A stretch of DNA of 64,000 bases from the NCBI GenBank assembly GCA_965200465.1, contig OZ241358.1:3100001-3164000 (forward strand). The letters are read 5' to 3'. Position 1 is the stretch's first letter. Each line of letters opens with the position of its first letter. Under the pieces are notes generated by a model. It made no database searches. It was given only the letters and a program-made list of their open reading frames with translations, and was not told where the DNA came from. The translations under genes were made by a program, and so were the position numbers. The stretch is from Azophilus sp965200465. GTDB taxonomy: Bacteria > Pseudomonadota > Gammaproteobacteria > Pseudomonadales > Azotimanducaceae. Of the stretch, positions 1 through 11,945 are shown one piece after another.

Positions 1-50
1 GCCAAGCCAAGCCTAAGCCAAGGGGCCGCGAGGCGCCGGCCCGGATGTTG

Positions 51-2723
<2,673 letters not shown>

Positions 2724-3074
2724 GCGCATTCCCCACTGCACCCAGCCGCCCGGAAAGCCCCGCACAAGGCGCCGAAGCGGAGGCTGTAAAAGCGTGGAAT
2801 TTTACCCCAACGGCGGGTCCGGCGGGGAGCGGCCTTCCCCCGGCCCTAACAGTCCCCAATCCCCGCTTAACAGCCTGTCGGACTTTGCCGCTAAGTGCCT
2901 AGTTGCGGCACTTGCGAAGGCTTGCTGCCTGGGAGCGCGGGCGCCCCGCCCGCCTGCGGGCCGGAGGTCCGCGGCCCTAAGGGGGCGCTGGCGGCGGGCT
3001 GGGCGATCCTCATCCGGAGATTGGTCATGGCTTTGGCAGTCGCTCTTCTCACGACGGCGCTTACCTCATCCGCC
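2724..3074. other. Intergenic region with dispersed-repeat copy
   Basis: This 350-base gap separates acnA from the GHKL ATPase gene. I see no convincing gene in it. It contains CCCCAATCCCCGCTTAA followed by CAGCCTGTCGGACTTTGCCG (about 2853-2890). This matches both ends of the element at 48513-48645 closely (19 of 20 bases over the terminal repeat). Just inside, AAGTGCC (2893-2899) and GGCACTT (2907-2913) form a 7-bp hairpin with a 7-nt loop. No matching right end was found nearby, so this is a solo end or a decayed copy. Confidence 0.6.
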
Positions 3075-4982
3075 TCACGCCTTAATGCGCTCTCGCAGCT
3101 GTTCGTAGCGTTCAATGAACTCCCGGTGCATCCTCTTCACCATGTCCAAGAGATCCCCGTACCGTCGCACATAGATTTGCGAGTTCTCAAGATTCATCTT
3201 CTTCTGCCTAACTTCCCATGTGTTCACCAAGTCGCCACAGAGCAGGTAGCCAACCACGCTTGGAATTGCCAGATCTGGATCGCTCGTTTGTTGTACATGG
3301 TCCCTAACGAAAGACACATAGCGTTCTATCTGGTCCAGATCAACGTTCGATGCCTTCTTGTTTGGGCGCTTGATTTCAACCACCACCAAGTTTGTGCTTT
3401 CTCGTACGCACAGAAAATCGATACGCCGGTCGCTTTCCAAGACATCCACCTCTGGAAACTCTTGGTTCAACATCGTGCTGAATCTCACTTCGTCGTCCAC
3501 CAAGGTCCACTTAGGATCGATGATCCACGGAAACTCCTTGAGAAAGTTGTGCAGTGTAGGCACTTCAAGGGTATCTTTCTCAATGAGGTCCTGCAGTTTC
3601 TCTATGGTGGCGATTCTTCCCTCGGTAACGCGCGCCATCTCTTTCGATTCCACGACCTCCCACTCCTTGAATAGGCCAAGCAACGCCGCGACATCATCCA
3701 AGTCGGAATGGACCATGTCCTGGGCAATCGCCCAAAAAGCATCGAACTCCAGGAAGTCCAGAGAGGTCTTGATGATCGGTTCCAGTTCGTCAACACCAGC
3801 CGTGGGGTTCTTGCTGATCGCTTGACGCACGAGGTTGTCGGCCAATTGCAATGCGCGTCGGTTGCCGATTTCGTTCGCACGCTCCTTGAAGCTGCGGTAT
3901 AGGTTGTTGTCCTCTAGCTTGCGAACGTTGTCGGCTTGGCGTTTCTCGGCCCATTTGCGAGCGATATTCTTTACCTGCTGTTGCCCCCACACCATGAGTT
4001 TCGCGTTCGCTTCGGTGTCCCAGACCAACACGTTGCGGCTCGTTCCAATGGTATCCTCGCCAGCATCGACGAACTCCGCATGCAGTTCGCCAACGAGATA
4101 CGACAGTGCATATTGCTGGCCGACGACGGCGTTGAACAGGAACGGCTCCTGCACCAGCTTGCCGCGGGCCATGATGGAGATGCCTCGATCTACGCCATCC
4201 GCATCCGGAGTCGTGCGGTCCAGGGCGCCGATCCAACCGGATACGGTCCAACCCGTCTCAGGCGTGATCTCCTCGTCCTCAAACTGCCAAAGATAGGCAT
4301 TGCCGTCGGCATCCTTCGCGAGCAGCCGCTGCATATCCCGTTCCTCAACGGAGATCGGCGAGCCGTTGATGACCACTCGGAAGCGATGCCGCGAACCGAT
4401 GATGGCGAAGCGCCTAGCGAGCCCCCGGCGCAGCAGCTGCAACGAGATGCGCCGAGTCCGGTACTTGGCAATTCGCCTCAGCCTGATCGTCGTGCCTTCG
4501 GTTACGGATCCAGTGGGCTCAAGCGGCGGAAATTCTGCATGGCGGTGCGCAGCGTTTGCTAGCATCTCGTCGTAGTCCATCACGAAGCGGCTGGTGGCGC
4601 CCTTGCTTGCGCTTTCGATCTCCAGCTCCTTGGCTATCCCAAAGGCGGAGAATTTGCCGATGCCCTTCCGGCCCATGATTGGCCGCGAGAGTGGCGCTGG
4701 CGTCTGATCCGTGCCTTCGTTTTCGCGCCGATCGCGGCCGACGATGAGGTACTTCTCGCGAATGTCGTCATCCGACATGCCGATGCCGTTGTCCTTGATG
4801 ACGATTTCCGACCTGTGCTCGTCTATTGGCGTTTCCGGGATGGTGATTTCCACTTCGGTGGCGTTCGCATCCCAAGCGTTGGCGACGAGCTCGCCAATCA
4901 CCGGCGGCAGCGTGGCGTACATTTGCAGGCCGAGGTGCTTGATGGTGGAGATGTCGAAATCAATCCGGTAGGGATTGGACAT
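3075..4982 (-). CDS. GHKL ATPase with C-terminal nuclease-like domain (restriction-type partner)
   Basis: Predicted cytosolic protein of 635 residues. The N-terminal third is a GHKL (Hsp90/MutL/MORC-type) ATPase: LVANAWDANATEVEI is the N-box, DNGIGM the G1 box and GRKGIGKFSAFG the lid/G2 glycine box. The C-terminal part has FLKEFPWIIDP and then RIDFL...VVVEIKRP, a PD-(D/E)XK-like core of the type seen in DUF4263/Shedu-related nucleases. The ATG at 4982 is preceded by AAGGA at 7 nt; the frame is open further upstream but overlaps the neighbouring gene. It starts 14 nt after the methyltransferase stop, so the two form an operon. Bacterial MORC/MutL-like ATPases fused to nuclease domains beside DNA methylases are known restriction-type systems, so I infer an ATP-driven nuclease restricting unmodified DNA. 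GC looks lower than in flanking genes. Confidence 0.8.
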   Translation of the reverse strand: MSNPYRIDFDISTIKHLGLQMYATLPPVIGELVANAWDANATEVEITIPETPIDEHRSEIVIKDNGIGMSDDDIREKYLIVGRDRRENEGTDQTPAPLSRPIMGRKGIGKFSAFGIAKELEIESASKGATSRFVMDYDEMLANAAHRHAEFPPLEPTGSVTEGTTIRLRRIAKYRTRRISLQLLRRGLARRFAIIGSRHRFRVVINGSPISVEERDMQRLLAKDADGNAYLWQFEDEEITPETGWTVSGWIGALDRTTPDADGVDRGISIMARGKLVQEPFLFNAVVGQQYALSYLVGELHAEFVDAGEDTIGTSRNVLVWDTEANAKLMVWGQQQVKNIARKWAEKRQADNVRKLEDNNLYRSFKERANEIGNRRALQLADNLVRQAISKNPTAGVDELEPIIKTSLDFLEFDAFWAIAQDMVHSDLDDVAALLGLFKEWEVVESKEMARVTEGRIATIEKLQDLIEKDTLEVPTLHNFLKEFPWIIDPKWTLVDDEVRFSTMLNQEFPEVDVLESDRRIDFLCVRESTNLVVVEIKRPNKKASNVDLDQIERYVSFVRDHVQQTSDPDLAIPSVVGYLLCGDLVNTWEVRQKKMNLENSQIYVRRYGDLLDMVKRMHREFIERYEQLRERIKA

Positions 4983-4996
4983 GGCAATTTCCTTGG

Positions 4997-6049
4997 CTAG
5001 CCTCTGGTCGGCTGCAGGCACTCGATGGCGGCCGTTCCCAAGACTCTTGCCAGCCGCACGGGAACGGCGTTGCCGATTTGCCGAGCCTGCTCCAGGAAGG
5101 AGCCGCCAAAGAACTCGTAGCTGTCGTCGAACGTCTGCAGCGCGGCTGCTTCGCGCAGCGAGATGCCGCGGTTCTGTTGCGGGTGGATGAAGCGGCCGCA
5201 ATAGACGTCCGTGCAGCGGCAGGTCAACGTCGGGCTAGGCGCATCCCACGCCATGCGGCCGAAAACGTCCTTGTGCGCCTTGGGGTGGCGTTGATGGCAG
5301 GGCAGCAGAATCGACGTGTCGGCCACGTCGCTGCGGCTGCCGCCGTCCGTGGGCACGGCGGCTACGATTCTTTGATGATGTGGCGGCAGCTTGCGGGCGG
5401 CGTGGTTGGCGAACCTAGCGTCCTGTTCGCCGGCCGCTAGGGGCGGGTACTTCTCGATGCACTCGCGCACGGTGCTCGGGCTGTTCCTGGTCGTGGCGGC
5501 GGGCAGCCGGGGCTCTCGGCCCTTGGCGGCGACGAGAATGAAGCGCTTGCGCGTTTGCGGAACGCCGTAGTCCTTGGCGTCCAAGAGATCTGAGGCGGCG
5601 CAAAAGCCCTGGGCTTCAATGCCCGCCATGAACTCTTGGTAGATGTCCAAGCCAAAGGCGTTGTGCAAGCCCGGCACGTTCTCCACGATGACGAAGTCCG
5701 GCGGGCGCTGGGCGACGATCTTGCCGAACTCCAGCAGCAAGGATTTTCTGCCGTCTTCGCCCTTGGCGGTATTGAGGGTGGAGAACGGCTGGCACGGTGT
5801 GCAGGCAGCGTACAAGGTGGCGTCCTCCTCGCCGATGCCCAGTTCGGCGCGGAGCGCGTCAATGTCCACCTTGGCGATGTCGCCGGCGATGAAGCGGCTG
5901 GGCTTGTTGTTGCGCTCGTAGGTCTTGCGCAGGCGCTCGTCGTTGTCCAGCCCCGCCACTACCGAAACGCCCGCGTCGAGCAAGCCGCGAGTCAGCCCGC
6001 CGGCGCCGCAGCAGAAGTCAATGGCCTTGATCTCGGTGGTTCGGGTCAC
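4997..6049 (-). CDS. DNA (cytosine-5)-methyltransferase
   Basis: S-adenosylmethionine-dependent enzyme of 350 residues that methylates C5 of cytosine in a target site not readable from sequence. Motifs are in canonical order: I (DFCCGAGGLTRG), IV with the catalytic cysteine (ACTPCQPFS), VI (ENVPG), VIII (QTRKRF), IX (REAAALQTFDD) and X (QIGNAVPVRLARVLG). The frame is open back to 6421, but that part overlaps the opposite-strand hydrolase. The GTG at 6049 (VTRTTEIKAIDF) starts just before motif I and has AGGG 5 nt upstream, so I use it. The region between motifs VIII and IX, expected to hold target recognition, is short. It is first in an operon with the GHKL-nuclease gene. Confidence 0.92.
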   Translation of the reverse strand: MTRTTEIKAIDFCCGAGGLTRGLLDAGVSVVAGLDNDERLRKTYERNNKPSRFIAGDIAKVDIDALRAELGIGEEDATLYAACTPCQPFSTLNTAKGEDGRKSLLLEFGKIVAQRPPDFVIVENVPGLHNAFGLDIYQEFMAGIEAQGFCAASDLLDAKDYGVPQTRKRFILVAAKGREPRLPAATTRNSPSTVRECIEKYPPLAAGEQDARFANHAARKLPPHHQRIVAAVPTDGGSRSDVADTSILLPCHQRHPKAHKDVFGRMAWDAPSPTLTCRCTDVYCGRFIHPQQNRGISLREAAALQTFDDSYEFFGGSFLEQARQIGNAVPVRLARVLGTAAIECLQPTRG

Positions 6050-6326
6050 GGCAGCCCTAGTGTGACATGGTTGGCGACAGGCGATTGCCGGACAGCTCAG
6101 CACTCTTGAAGAAGAACATCCATGCGGCCCTTGGCGCAGGAATGGAGGCAACCTTAACACGCCGCCCCCGGGAACAGGCAAGATTCGAGGCGCGGTGGAG
6201 CGCCTAGGTCTCTCCAAGGACTTGTCGGAGGGCCTGCAAGGGGGCTTCCCCCCTTGCGTTTGCCGATGGAAGGGGGACCATGTCGCCATTGTCCGGCGAA
6301 GACGGCACCGGGACGGGAGAAGGCAA

Positions 6327-7472
6327 ATGAACGAACTCAGAATGACGGCGGCCCTCGTCCTTTGGTTGGCGTCCGCGCCCTGCTGGACGGAGGACATCGA
6401 TCTGCACGGCGGCGCGGGCATACTGTTCTGGTCGCCGGAGCAGCAAATCCTCGGCTACCGGGCCATCGACGGCCTGTACCCCACTCGGCGGATCGAGGCC
6501 GGCGCCCATCCCTACCCGCTCATTCCCGCCTATGGTGACTTTGCGGATTTGCGCTATGAACACCAAGGGCGGCGCTTAAGCCTGGACGACTACATGCAAA
6601 GCCAGCGCATCGCCGGGCTTATCGCCGTCAAGGACGGCAGGGTGCGGTTGGAGCGGTATGGCCTCGGCAACGACTCGAACAGCCGCTGGATATCCTTCTC
6701 CATCGCCAAGTCCGTGGTCAGCATGTTGATCGGCGCCGCCATTCAGGACGGCTACATCGCCGGCGTGGAGGACCTGGCGGTGGACTATCTGCCCCGCCTC
6801 AGGGGCGGCGCCTATGACGAGGTGACCATCAGGCACATTCTGCAAATGTCCTCCGGGGTGGCCTGGAACGAGGACTATGCGGACCCGAATTCAGACACCG
6901 CCCGCGCTCCCGGCAGCGGCATGGCCTTGATCGACTACATGCGCGTTCTGCCCAGGGCGGCGGCGCCCGGCGCCAAGTTCAACTACAACACCGGGGAGAC
7001 CAGCATCGCCGGGGCGCTGCTGCGGGCGGCCATCGGCAACAACCTGGCCACCTATCTCTCCCACAAAATCTGGCGGCCCTTTGGCATGGAGGCGGACGCC
7101 AGTTGGGTCATCGACCAGCCCGGCGGCGGGGAATACGGCGGCTGCTGCATCAACGCCACCTTGAGGGACTACGCCCGCATCGGCCTGTTCGCCCTGCGGG
7201 ACGGGGTTACGCCCCTAGGCCGGCGGGTGCTGCCGGAGGGTTGGATCAGGGAGTCCGTTGCGCCCTCCCCGGCCTATGACGGCTACGGCTACTACTGGTG
7301 GCGGTTTGGCGATGGGGCCTATGGCGGTTTGGGCATCTTCGGCCAGCAAATATGGATGGACCCCGCCCGCAACATCGTCATCGCCCAGCACGCCGCTTGG
7401 CCGAACGCCGGGGACGACGCGCTGCGCGAACATCGGGCGGCGGCCATAGCGGCTTTGGCGGACGCACTCTAG
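6327..7472 (+). CDS. Exported serine hydrolase, beta-lactamase/class C-like family
   Basis: Predicted periplasmic or envelope hydrolase of 381 residues in the penicillin-binding-protein/class C beta-lactamase-like superfamily (COG1680 type). Its substrate cannot be told from sequence; esterase, peptidase and lactamase activities all occur in the family. The N-terminus (MNELRMTAALVLWLASAPCWT) is a signal peptide. The catalytic SxxK is in ISFSIAKSV, the second motif YxN in FNYNTGETS, and a C-terminal GGLGIFGQQIW stands where the third (KTG/HxG-like) motif is expected. The ATG at 6327 follows GGGAGAAGG closely; the longer frame to 6195 lacks a signal. It overlaps the convergent RND gene by 4 bases at the stop codons. 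Confidence 0.85.
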   Translation: MNELRMTAALVLWLASAPCWTEDIDLHGGAGILFWSPEQQILGYRAIDGLYPTRRIEAGAHPYPLIPAYGDFADLRYEHQGRRLSLDDYMQSQRIAGLIAVKDGRVRLERYGLGNDSNSRWISFSIAKSVVSMLIGAAIQDGYIAGVEDLAVDYLPRLRGGAYDEVTIRHILQMSSGVAWNEDYADPNSDTARAPGSGMALIDYMRVLPRAAAPGAKFNYNTGETSIAGALLRAAIGNNLATYLSHKIWRPFGMEADASWVIDQPGGGEYGGCCINATLRDYARIGLFALRDGVTPLGRRVLPEGWIRESVAPSPAYDGYGYYWWRFGDGAYGGLGIFGQQIWMDPARNIVIAQHAAWPNAGDDALREHRAAAIAALADAL

Positions 7473-10400
7473 CCCCGGGCGGCCTGATGAGCGCCTTGGG
7501 CGGCCGGGTCCCAGCCGAAGACGTCCTCCACGATGCGGTACAGCACCGGGACGTAGAACAGGGTGATGAAGGTGGCGAACAGCACTCCGTAGGCTAGGGA
7601 GATGGCCATGGGGATGAAGGGCATGGTGTTGGGCGTCTGGTTGCTCATCAAGGGAATGAGGCCGACGAAGGTGGTCACCGAAGTGAGGATGATCGCCCGG
7701 AAGCGCACGCCGCAACTGTTGGCCAGGGCTTCATCCACGGACAGTCCCTCCCGCCGCCGGCGGTTGACGTAGTCCACCAGCACTAGGCTGGCGTTCACCA
7801 CCACGCCGGACAGCGCCACCATGCCCAGGGCGGAGAAGAACGTGAGCTGCACCCCCATCACCCAATGCCCGAAAATGGCGCCCACCGCGCCGAAGGGGAT
7901 GACGCTCATGATGACCAGCGGCTGCACATAGCTTCTAAGCGGCACCGCCAACAGCGCATAGATCATCAGCAGTGAAAGCAGGGCGCCTCGGGCCAAGGCC
8001 AGCATGCCCTCGTCCCGCTCCTCCTGCTCGCCCTCCTTGCCGATGCGGACGCCGGGGAATTTGCGCAGCAGTTTCGGCAGCACTTCGCTGTCCAAGCTGC
8101 TCAGCACCTCCTCCGGCCGGACCTGCGCTCGGTCAACGTCGGCGGTCACGTTGACCACCCGCCGCCGGTCGGTGCGGCGAATGGTGGAGTAGCCTCGGCC
8201 GAGTTCAAACTGGGCGACGCTGTAGAAAGGCACTTCCTTGCCTCCCGGCGTGCGGATGTACATGTCCTCCAGGTTGCCGATGGACTTCCGCTCCTCCTCC
8301 GGAAAGCGCACCATCACCCGCACATCGTCCTGGCCGCGCTGCACCCGCTGCGCTTCGGCGCCGTAGAAGGCGCTGCGCACCTGGCGGGCCAGATCCCCCA
8401 GGGTGAGCCCCAGATTGCGCGCCTCCGGCAACAGGTTCAGCTTGATTTCCTGCTTGCCGGCGCGAAAGGAGTCCGCGATGTCGAACACGCCGCTGTAGCG
8501 GCTGAGCTCGGCGCGCAGGTCCGCCGCCGCCGCCCGCAACTGGTCCACATCGTCGCCGCTGATTTCGTAGTTGATCGGCTCCCCCACGGAGAACTGGTCG
8601 GCGTTGAAAGTCAGCTTCACGGCGTCCGGCACGGGGCCGGCCAGTTCGCGCCAGCGTTTGGCGATTTCCTTGGTGCTCAGGTCGTCCAGTTCATCGGACG
8701 GCAGCTCGATGATGATTTCCGCAAAGTGGCTGCGGCCGGGTTGCGGCGGACGGCCGGGGCCGTCCCGGTTCACGGCGGTGCCGATGCTGGTCAATTGATT
8801 GACGATGGGGCCGCGCTCCAGCCCCAAAGTTTCGGCCAGCTCTTCGTTCAACTGGAAGGCGCCCTGCTCAATCCGCTGGGCGGCGCGAATGGTCTGCTGC
8901 ACCGGGACTCCTTCCGGCAGCTCCAAGGCCGCGTAGATGCGGTCTCCTTCAATGGCCGGGAAGAAGCTGAACACCACCCGGCCGCTGGCGATGAGCGCCA
9001 AGGCTAGGGTCAGCACCGCCACGCCGATGGCGGCGGTGACGTAGCGCTGGTCGATGGCGCGCCGCAGCAAGGGCAGGTAGTGGCGCTCCGCCAAGTCCTG
9101 CAGGCCGTCCGCCATGCGCTCCTGCAGTTTGTTCCAACGCCGGCTGAAGCCGCGGCCGGCCCCGTCCCGCCTGCGGTGGGCCAGGTGGGCCGGCAGGATC
9201 AGTTGGGATTCGATGATGCTGAAGACCAAGGCGATGATTACGACATAGCCGATGGAGCCGAAGAAGTCCCCCAAGCGCCCCTCCACCAAAACCAGGGGCA
9301 GAAACGCCGCCATGGTGGTCAGCACCCCGAAGATGACGGGTATGGAAACCTCCCAGGTGCCTTCAACGGCCGCCTGCACCCGGCCTTTGCCGAGCTGTTC
9401 GTGAGCGTGGACCCGCTCGCCCACGACAATGGCGTCATCCACCAGAATGCCCAGCACCAGAATGAAGGCGATGACGGTAAGGGTGCTGATGTTGATGTCA
9501 ACGTAGGGGAAGGTGCCGGTGCAGCCCAGCAGGGCGATGGGAATGCCGGCCGCCACCCACATGGCTAGGCGAAAGCGCAAAAACAGGGCCAATATGATGA
9601 GCACCAACAGCAAGCCGCCGCCAGCGGTGCTGTTCAGGGCGTTGAGGCGGTCGATCAACTCCAGGGAGGTGTCGGTCCAGATGGTGAAGGTCAGCCCTTC
9701 CGGGGCGTTGCGCTGCGCTTCGGCGACGTGCGCCTTGACGTCCTCGGCAATTTGCAGGAGGTCCTCCTCGCCCACCTGCGCCACGTCCACCACCACCGCC
9801 GGGTTGCCGTTGAAGCGGGCGTAGAGGTCGCCTTCCTCAAAGCCGTCGCGGATGTTGGCCATCTCCGCCAAGGTGACCTTGTGGCCGTCGGTGCGGGTCA
9901 GCACCACCACGTCCTCGAACTCCTTTCCGTAGTACGCCTGCCCCTTGGAGCGGATGAGTATTTCGCCGCCTTCGGACTTGATGGTGCCGCCGGGCATGTC
10001 CAGGGAGCTGTTGCGGACGGCTTGGGTCACATGGTCCAGGGTGACGCCATGTCGCCGCAAGGCCCGTTCGGGCACCTCTATGGAGATCTCGTAAGGGCGG
10101 ACGTACTTGAGGCTCACCTGGGAGACGCCCTCCAAGGCGGCGATGCCGTCGCGCAGTTTCCGGCCCACCTCCTTTAGGGCGGCTTCGCTGGTGTTGCCGG
10201 AGACGGCGACCTGCACCACCTGTCGGTTGAGGGACAGCTTGGAGACGATGGGCTTCTCGGTCTCCACCGGGAAGCTATTGACGCCGTCCACGAAGCTCTT
10301 GATTTCGTTCAGCGCCACCACTGGGTCCGCGTCCAGCTCCAACTCCACCATCAGGTTGCAGGCGCCTTCGGTGGCGCTGGAGTGCATCCGGTCGATGCCC

Positions 10401-10627
10401 TCCACGCCATCGATGGCCTCCTCGATGCGAATGCACACGCCTTGCTCCACTTCCGCCGGCGCCGCGCCCAGATAGGGCACGGTGATGGACACCACCTGCG
10501 GGTCTATGTTGGGAAACTCCTCTTGGTTGACGACCAGCAGCGACATCACCCCGCTGAAGCAGAGAACGCACATGAGCAGGTTGGCGGCGACCGGATTGCG
10601 CGTAAACCAAGCGATGGCGGTGTGCAT
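7469..10627 (-). CDS. RND efflux transporter permease (AcrB/HAE1-like)
   Basis: Inner-membrane proton-driven pump subunit of 1052 residues, full length for the family. The N-terminus (AWFTRNPVAANLLMCVLCFSG) is the first membrane helix. It is followed by a large periplasmic porter domain, a second block of helices with GILVDDAIVVGE (the paired TM4 aspartates of the proton relay), another periplasmic loop, and a final helix block ending DVFGWDP. Substrates cannot be assigned; the divergent porter loops resemble the generic efflux RND permease subunits of proteobacteria rather than AcrB itself. GGAAG lies 8 nt before the ATG. It is downstream of the adaptor gene with a 14-nt gap, hence co-transcribed. 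No outer-membrane factor gene is nearby. Confidence 0.93.
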   Translation of the reverse strand: MHTAIAWFTRNPVAANLLMCVLCFSGVMSLLVVNQEEFPNIDPQVVSITVPYLGAAPAEVEQGVCIRIEEAIDGVEGIDRMHSSATEGACNLMVELELDADPVVALNEIKSFVDGVNSFPVETEKPIVSKLSLNRQVVQVAVSGNTSEAALKEVGRKLRDGIAALEGVSQVSLKYVRPYEISIEVPERALRRHGVTLDHVTQAVRNSSLDMPGGTIKSEGGEILIRSKGQAYYGKEFEDVVVLTRTDGHKVTLAEMANIRDGFEEGDLYARFNGNPAVVVDVAQVGEEDLLQIAEDVKAHVAEAQRNAPEGLTFTIWTDTSLELIDRLNALNSTAGGGLLLVLIILALFLRFRLAMWVAAGIPIALLGCTGTFPYVDINISTLTVIAFILVLGILVDDAIVVGERVHAHEQLGKGRVQAAVEGTWEVSIPVIFGVLTTMAAFLPLVLVEGRLGDFFGSIGYVVIIALVFSIIESQLILPAHLAHRRRDGAGRGFSRRWNKLQERMADGLQDLAERHYLPLLRRAIDQRYVTAAIGVAVLTLALALIASGRVVFSFFPAIEGDRIYAALELPEGVPVQQTIRAAQRIEQGAFQLNEELAETLGLERGPIVNQLTSIGTAVNRDGPGRPPQPGRSHFAEIIIELPSDELDDLSTKEIAKRWRELAGPVPDAVKLTFNADQFSVGEPINYEISGDDVDQLRAAAADLRAELSRYSGVFDIADSFRAGKQEIKLNLLPEARNLGLTLGDLARQVRSAFYGAEAQRVQRGQDDVRVMVRFPEEERKSIGNLEDMYIRTPGGKEVPFYSVAQFELGRGYSTIRRTDRRRVVNVTADVDRAQVRPEEVLSSLDSEVLPKLLRKFPGVRIGKEGEQEERDEGMLALARGALLSLLMIYALLAVPLRSYVQPLVIMSVIPFGAVGAIFGHWVMGVQLTFFSALGMVALSGVVVNASLVLVDYVNRRRREGLSVDEALANSCGVRFRAIILTSVTTFVGLIPLMSNQTPNTMPFIPMAISLAYGVLFATFITLFYVPVLYRIVEDVFGWDPAAQGAHQAARG

Positions 10628-10641
10628 GGGCTTGCTTCCGT

Positions 10642-11790
10642 TCAGCCGGCCGCGGCCTCGCCAACGGGGAGGACGCGCATTCCTTCGATGGGGGTCTGCA
10701 AGGCGGAGACGCAGACCCGCTCGCCTTGCGCCAGCCCGCTGCGGATGAGGACGTCGTCCTGGTACAGGCGCAGCGGTTCGATGTCCCGGAAGCGCAGGCG
10801 GTTGTCCGCATCCACGACCAGCACTCGGTTGCCGTTGCGCAGGGAGTTGCGCGGCATCACCACGATGTCCTCCACCAGCAAGCCTTCGATCTCCGCCTCA
10901 ACGAACAGGCCAACGGCGGGAGGCTCCGCATGGCTTTCGGCGTTCACTCGGGCGACCACGTTGAGCATGCGGCTGGCGACGTCTATTTCCGCTTCGGTGC
11001 GGACGATGCGGCCCCGCCAGCTTAGGGTGCGGCCGGCGTAGTCCGCGGTCAGCGTCACGGCCGGCTGTTGGCCCTCCGGCAGGGCGCCCCGTTGCCCGAC
11101 CGGCAGGTTCAGGAAGGCGAGCTGCCGGTCCGCAATGGGCAGGCGCACCTCCATTTGGTCAACCGCGTAGAGGGTGGCGACCGGGGAGTTGCGGCCAACC
11201 AGCTGGCCGACGTCAACGGATTCGCTCTGCACCAAGCCGGCGAAGGGCGCTTTCACCTCGGTGCGCTCCAAGTCCCGCTTGGCTTGGTCCAAATTGGCGC
11301 GGGCGTCGTGCCGGGCGGCCTCCTTGACGCGGGCCTCCTTCAAGGCGTGCTCCATTTGCGAGCGGCTGGCCAGCTTGCGCTGCTCCAGGCTCAGCATGCG
11401 CTGGTGCTCGTAGTGGGCGTGGTCGTATTCGGCCTCCGTCCGGGCCAAGGCCGCCCGCGCCCGCTGCAGGGTGGAGCGGTGGTCCTTGTCGTCCAGCCGC
11501 AGCAGGACGTCGCCCCGCTCGAAATAGCCGCCGTTGACCAGCGTTGGGGAAATCCAGACCACCCGCCCGGCCACTTCCGGAATCAAGGCCGTGACCTTGT
11601 TTGGCGACACCGTGCCCTGCGAATGCACATGCAACTGCACGGCTTGGGGGACGGCCTCCCGCACCCGCACCGTGGGCGCCAAGGGTTCCGGGCTGTTGGG
11701 CTCCACTTGCGGGCTGGTCGCGATCAGCACCAAAGCGCCCATAAGCGACGCGAGAATGACTAGGCTGGGGATCAGTAGTTTGCCTTTCAT
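10642..11790 (-). CDS. RND periplasmic adaptor (membrane fusion protein)
   Basis: Protein of 382 residues linking the inner-membrane RND pump to an outer-membrane channel. It has an N-terminal membrane anchor (LLIPSLVILASLMGALVLIA), a split lipoyl/biotinyl-like half motif (VTALIPEVAGRVVWI and KAPFAGLVQSESVDVGQLVG), and an alpha-helical hairpin between them rich in Arg, Glu and Ala (about residues 95-170). A beta-barrel and a membrane-proximal domain follow. It is upstream of the permease in a two-gene operon. The promoter should lie in the 155-bp gap to soxB, which is divergent. No lipobox cysteine is visible, so it is probably anchored by the N-terminal helix. Confidence 0.92.
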   Translation of the reverse strand: MKGKLLIPSLVILASLMGALVLIATSPQVEPNSPEPLAPTVRVREAVPQAVQLHVHSQGTVSPNKVTALIPEVAGRVVWISPTLVNGGYFERGDVLLRLDDKDHRSTLQRARAALARTEAEYDHAHYEHQRMLSLEQRKLASRSQMEHALKEARVKEAARHDARANLDQAKRDLERTEVKAPFAGLVQSESVDVGQLVGRNSPVATLYAVDQMEVRLPIADRQLAFLNLPVGQRGALPEGQQPAVTLTADYAGRTLSWRGRIVRTEAEIDVASRMLNVVARVNAESHAEPPAVGLFVEAEIEGLLVEDIVVMPRNSLRNGNRVLVVDADNRLRFRDIEPLRLYQDDVLIRSGLAQGERVCVSALQTPIEGMRVLPVGEAAAG

Positions 11791-11945
11791 GATGCGGGCG
11801 CCTTCGGCGGGAAGCGGGCCTTAGGCGCCGCGGTTTCCTCGGCCAAGGCGGAGTTTGGCGATGATTGGGCGATTGTAGAAGGCGGATTGGGTTTGTAAAG
11901 CGCCTTGGGGTTGGAGGTTGACGGACAGCAACAAAAGCGGGTGCA

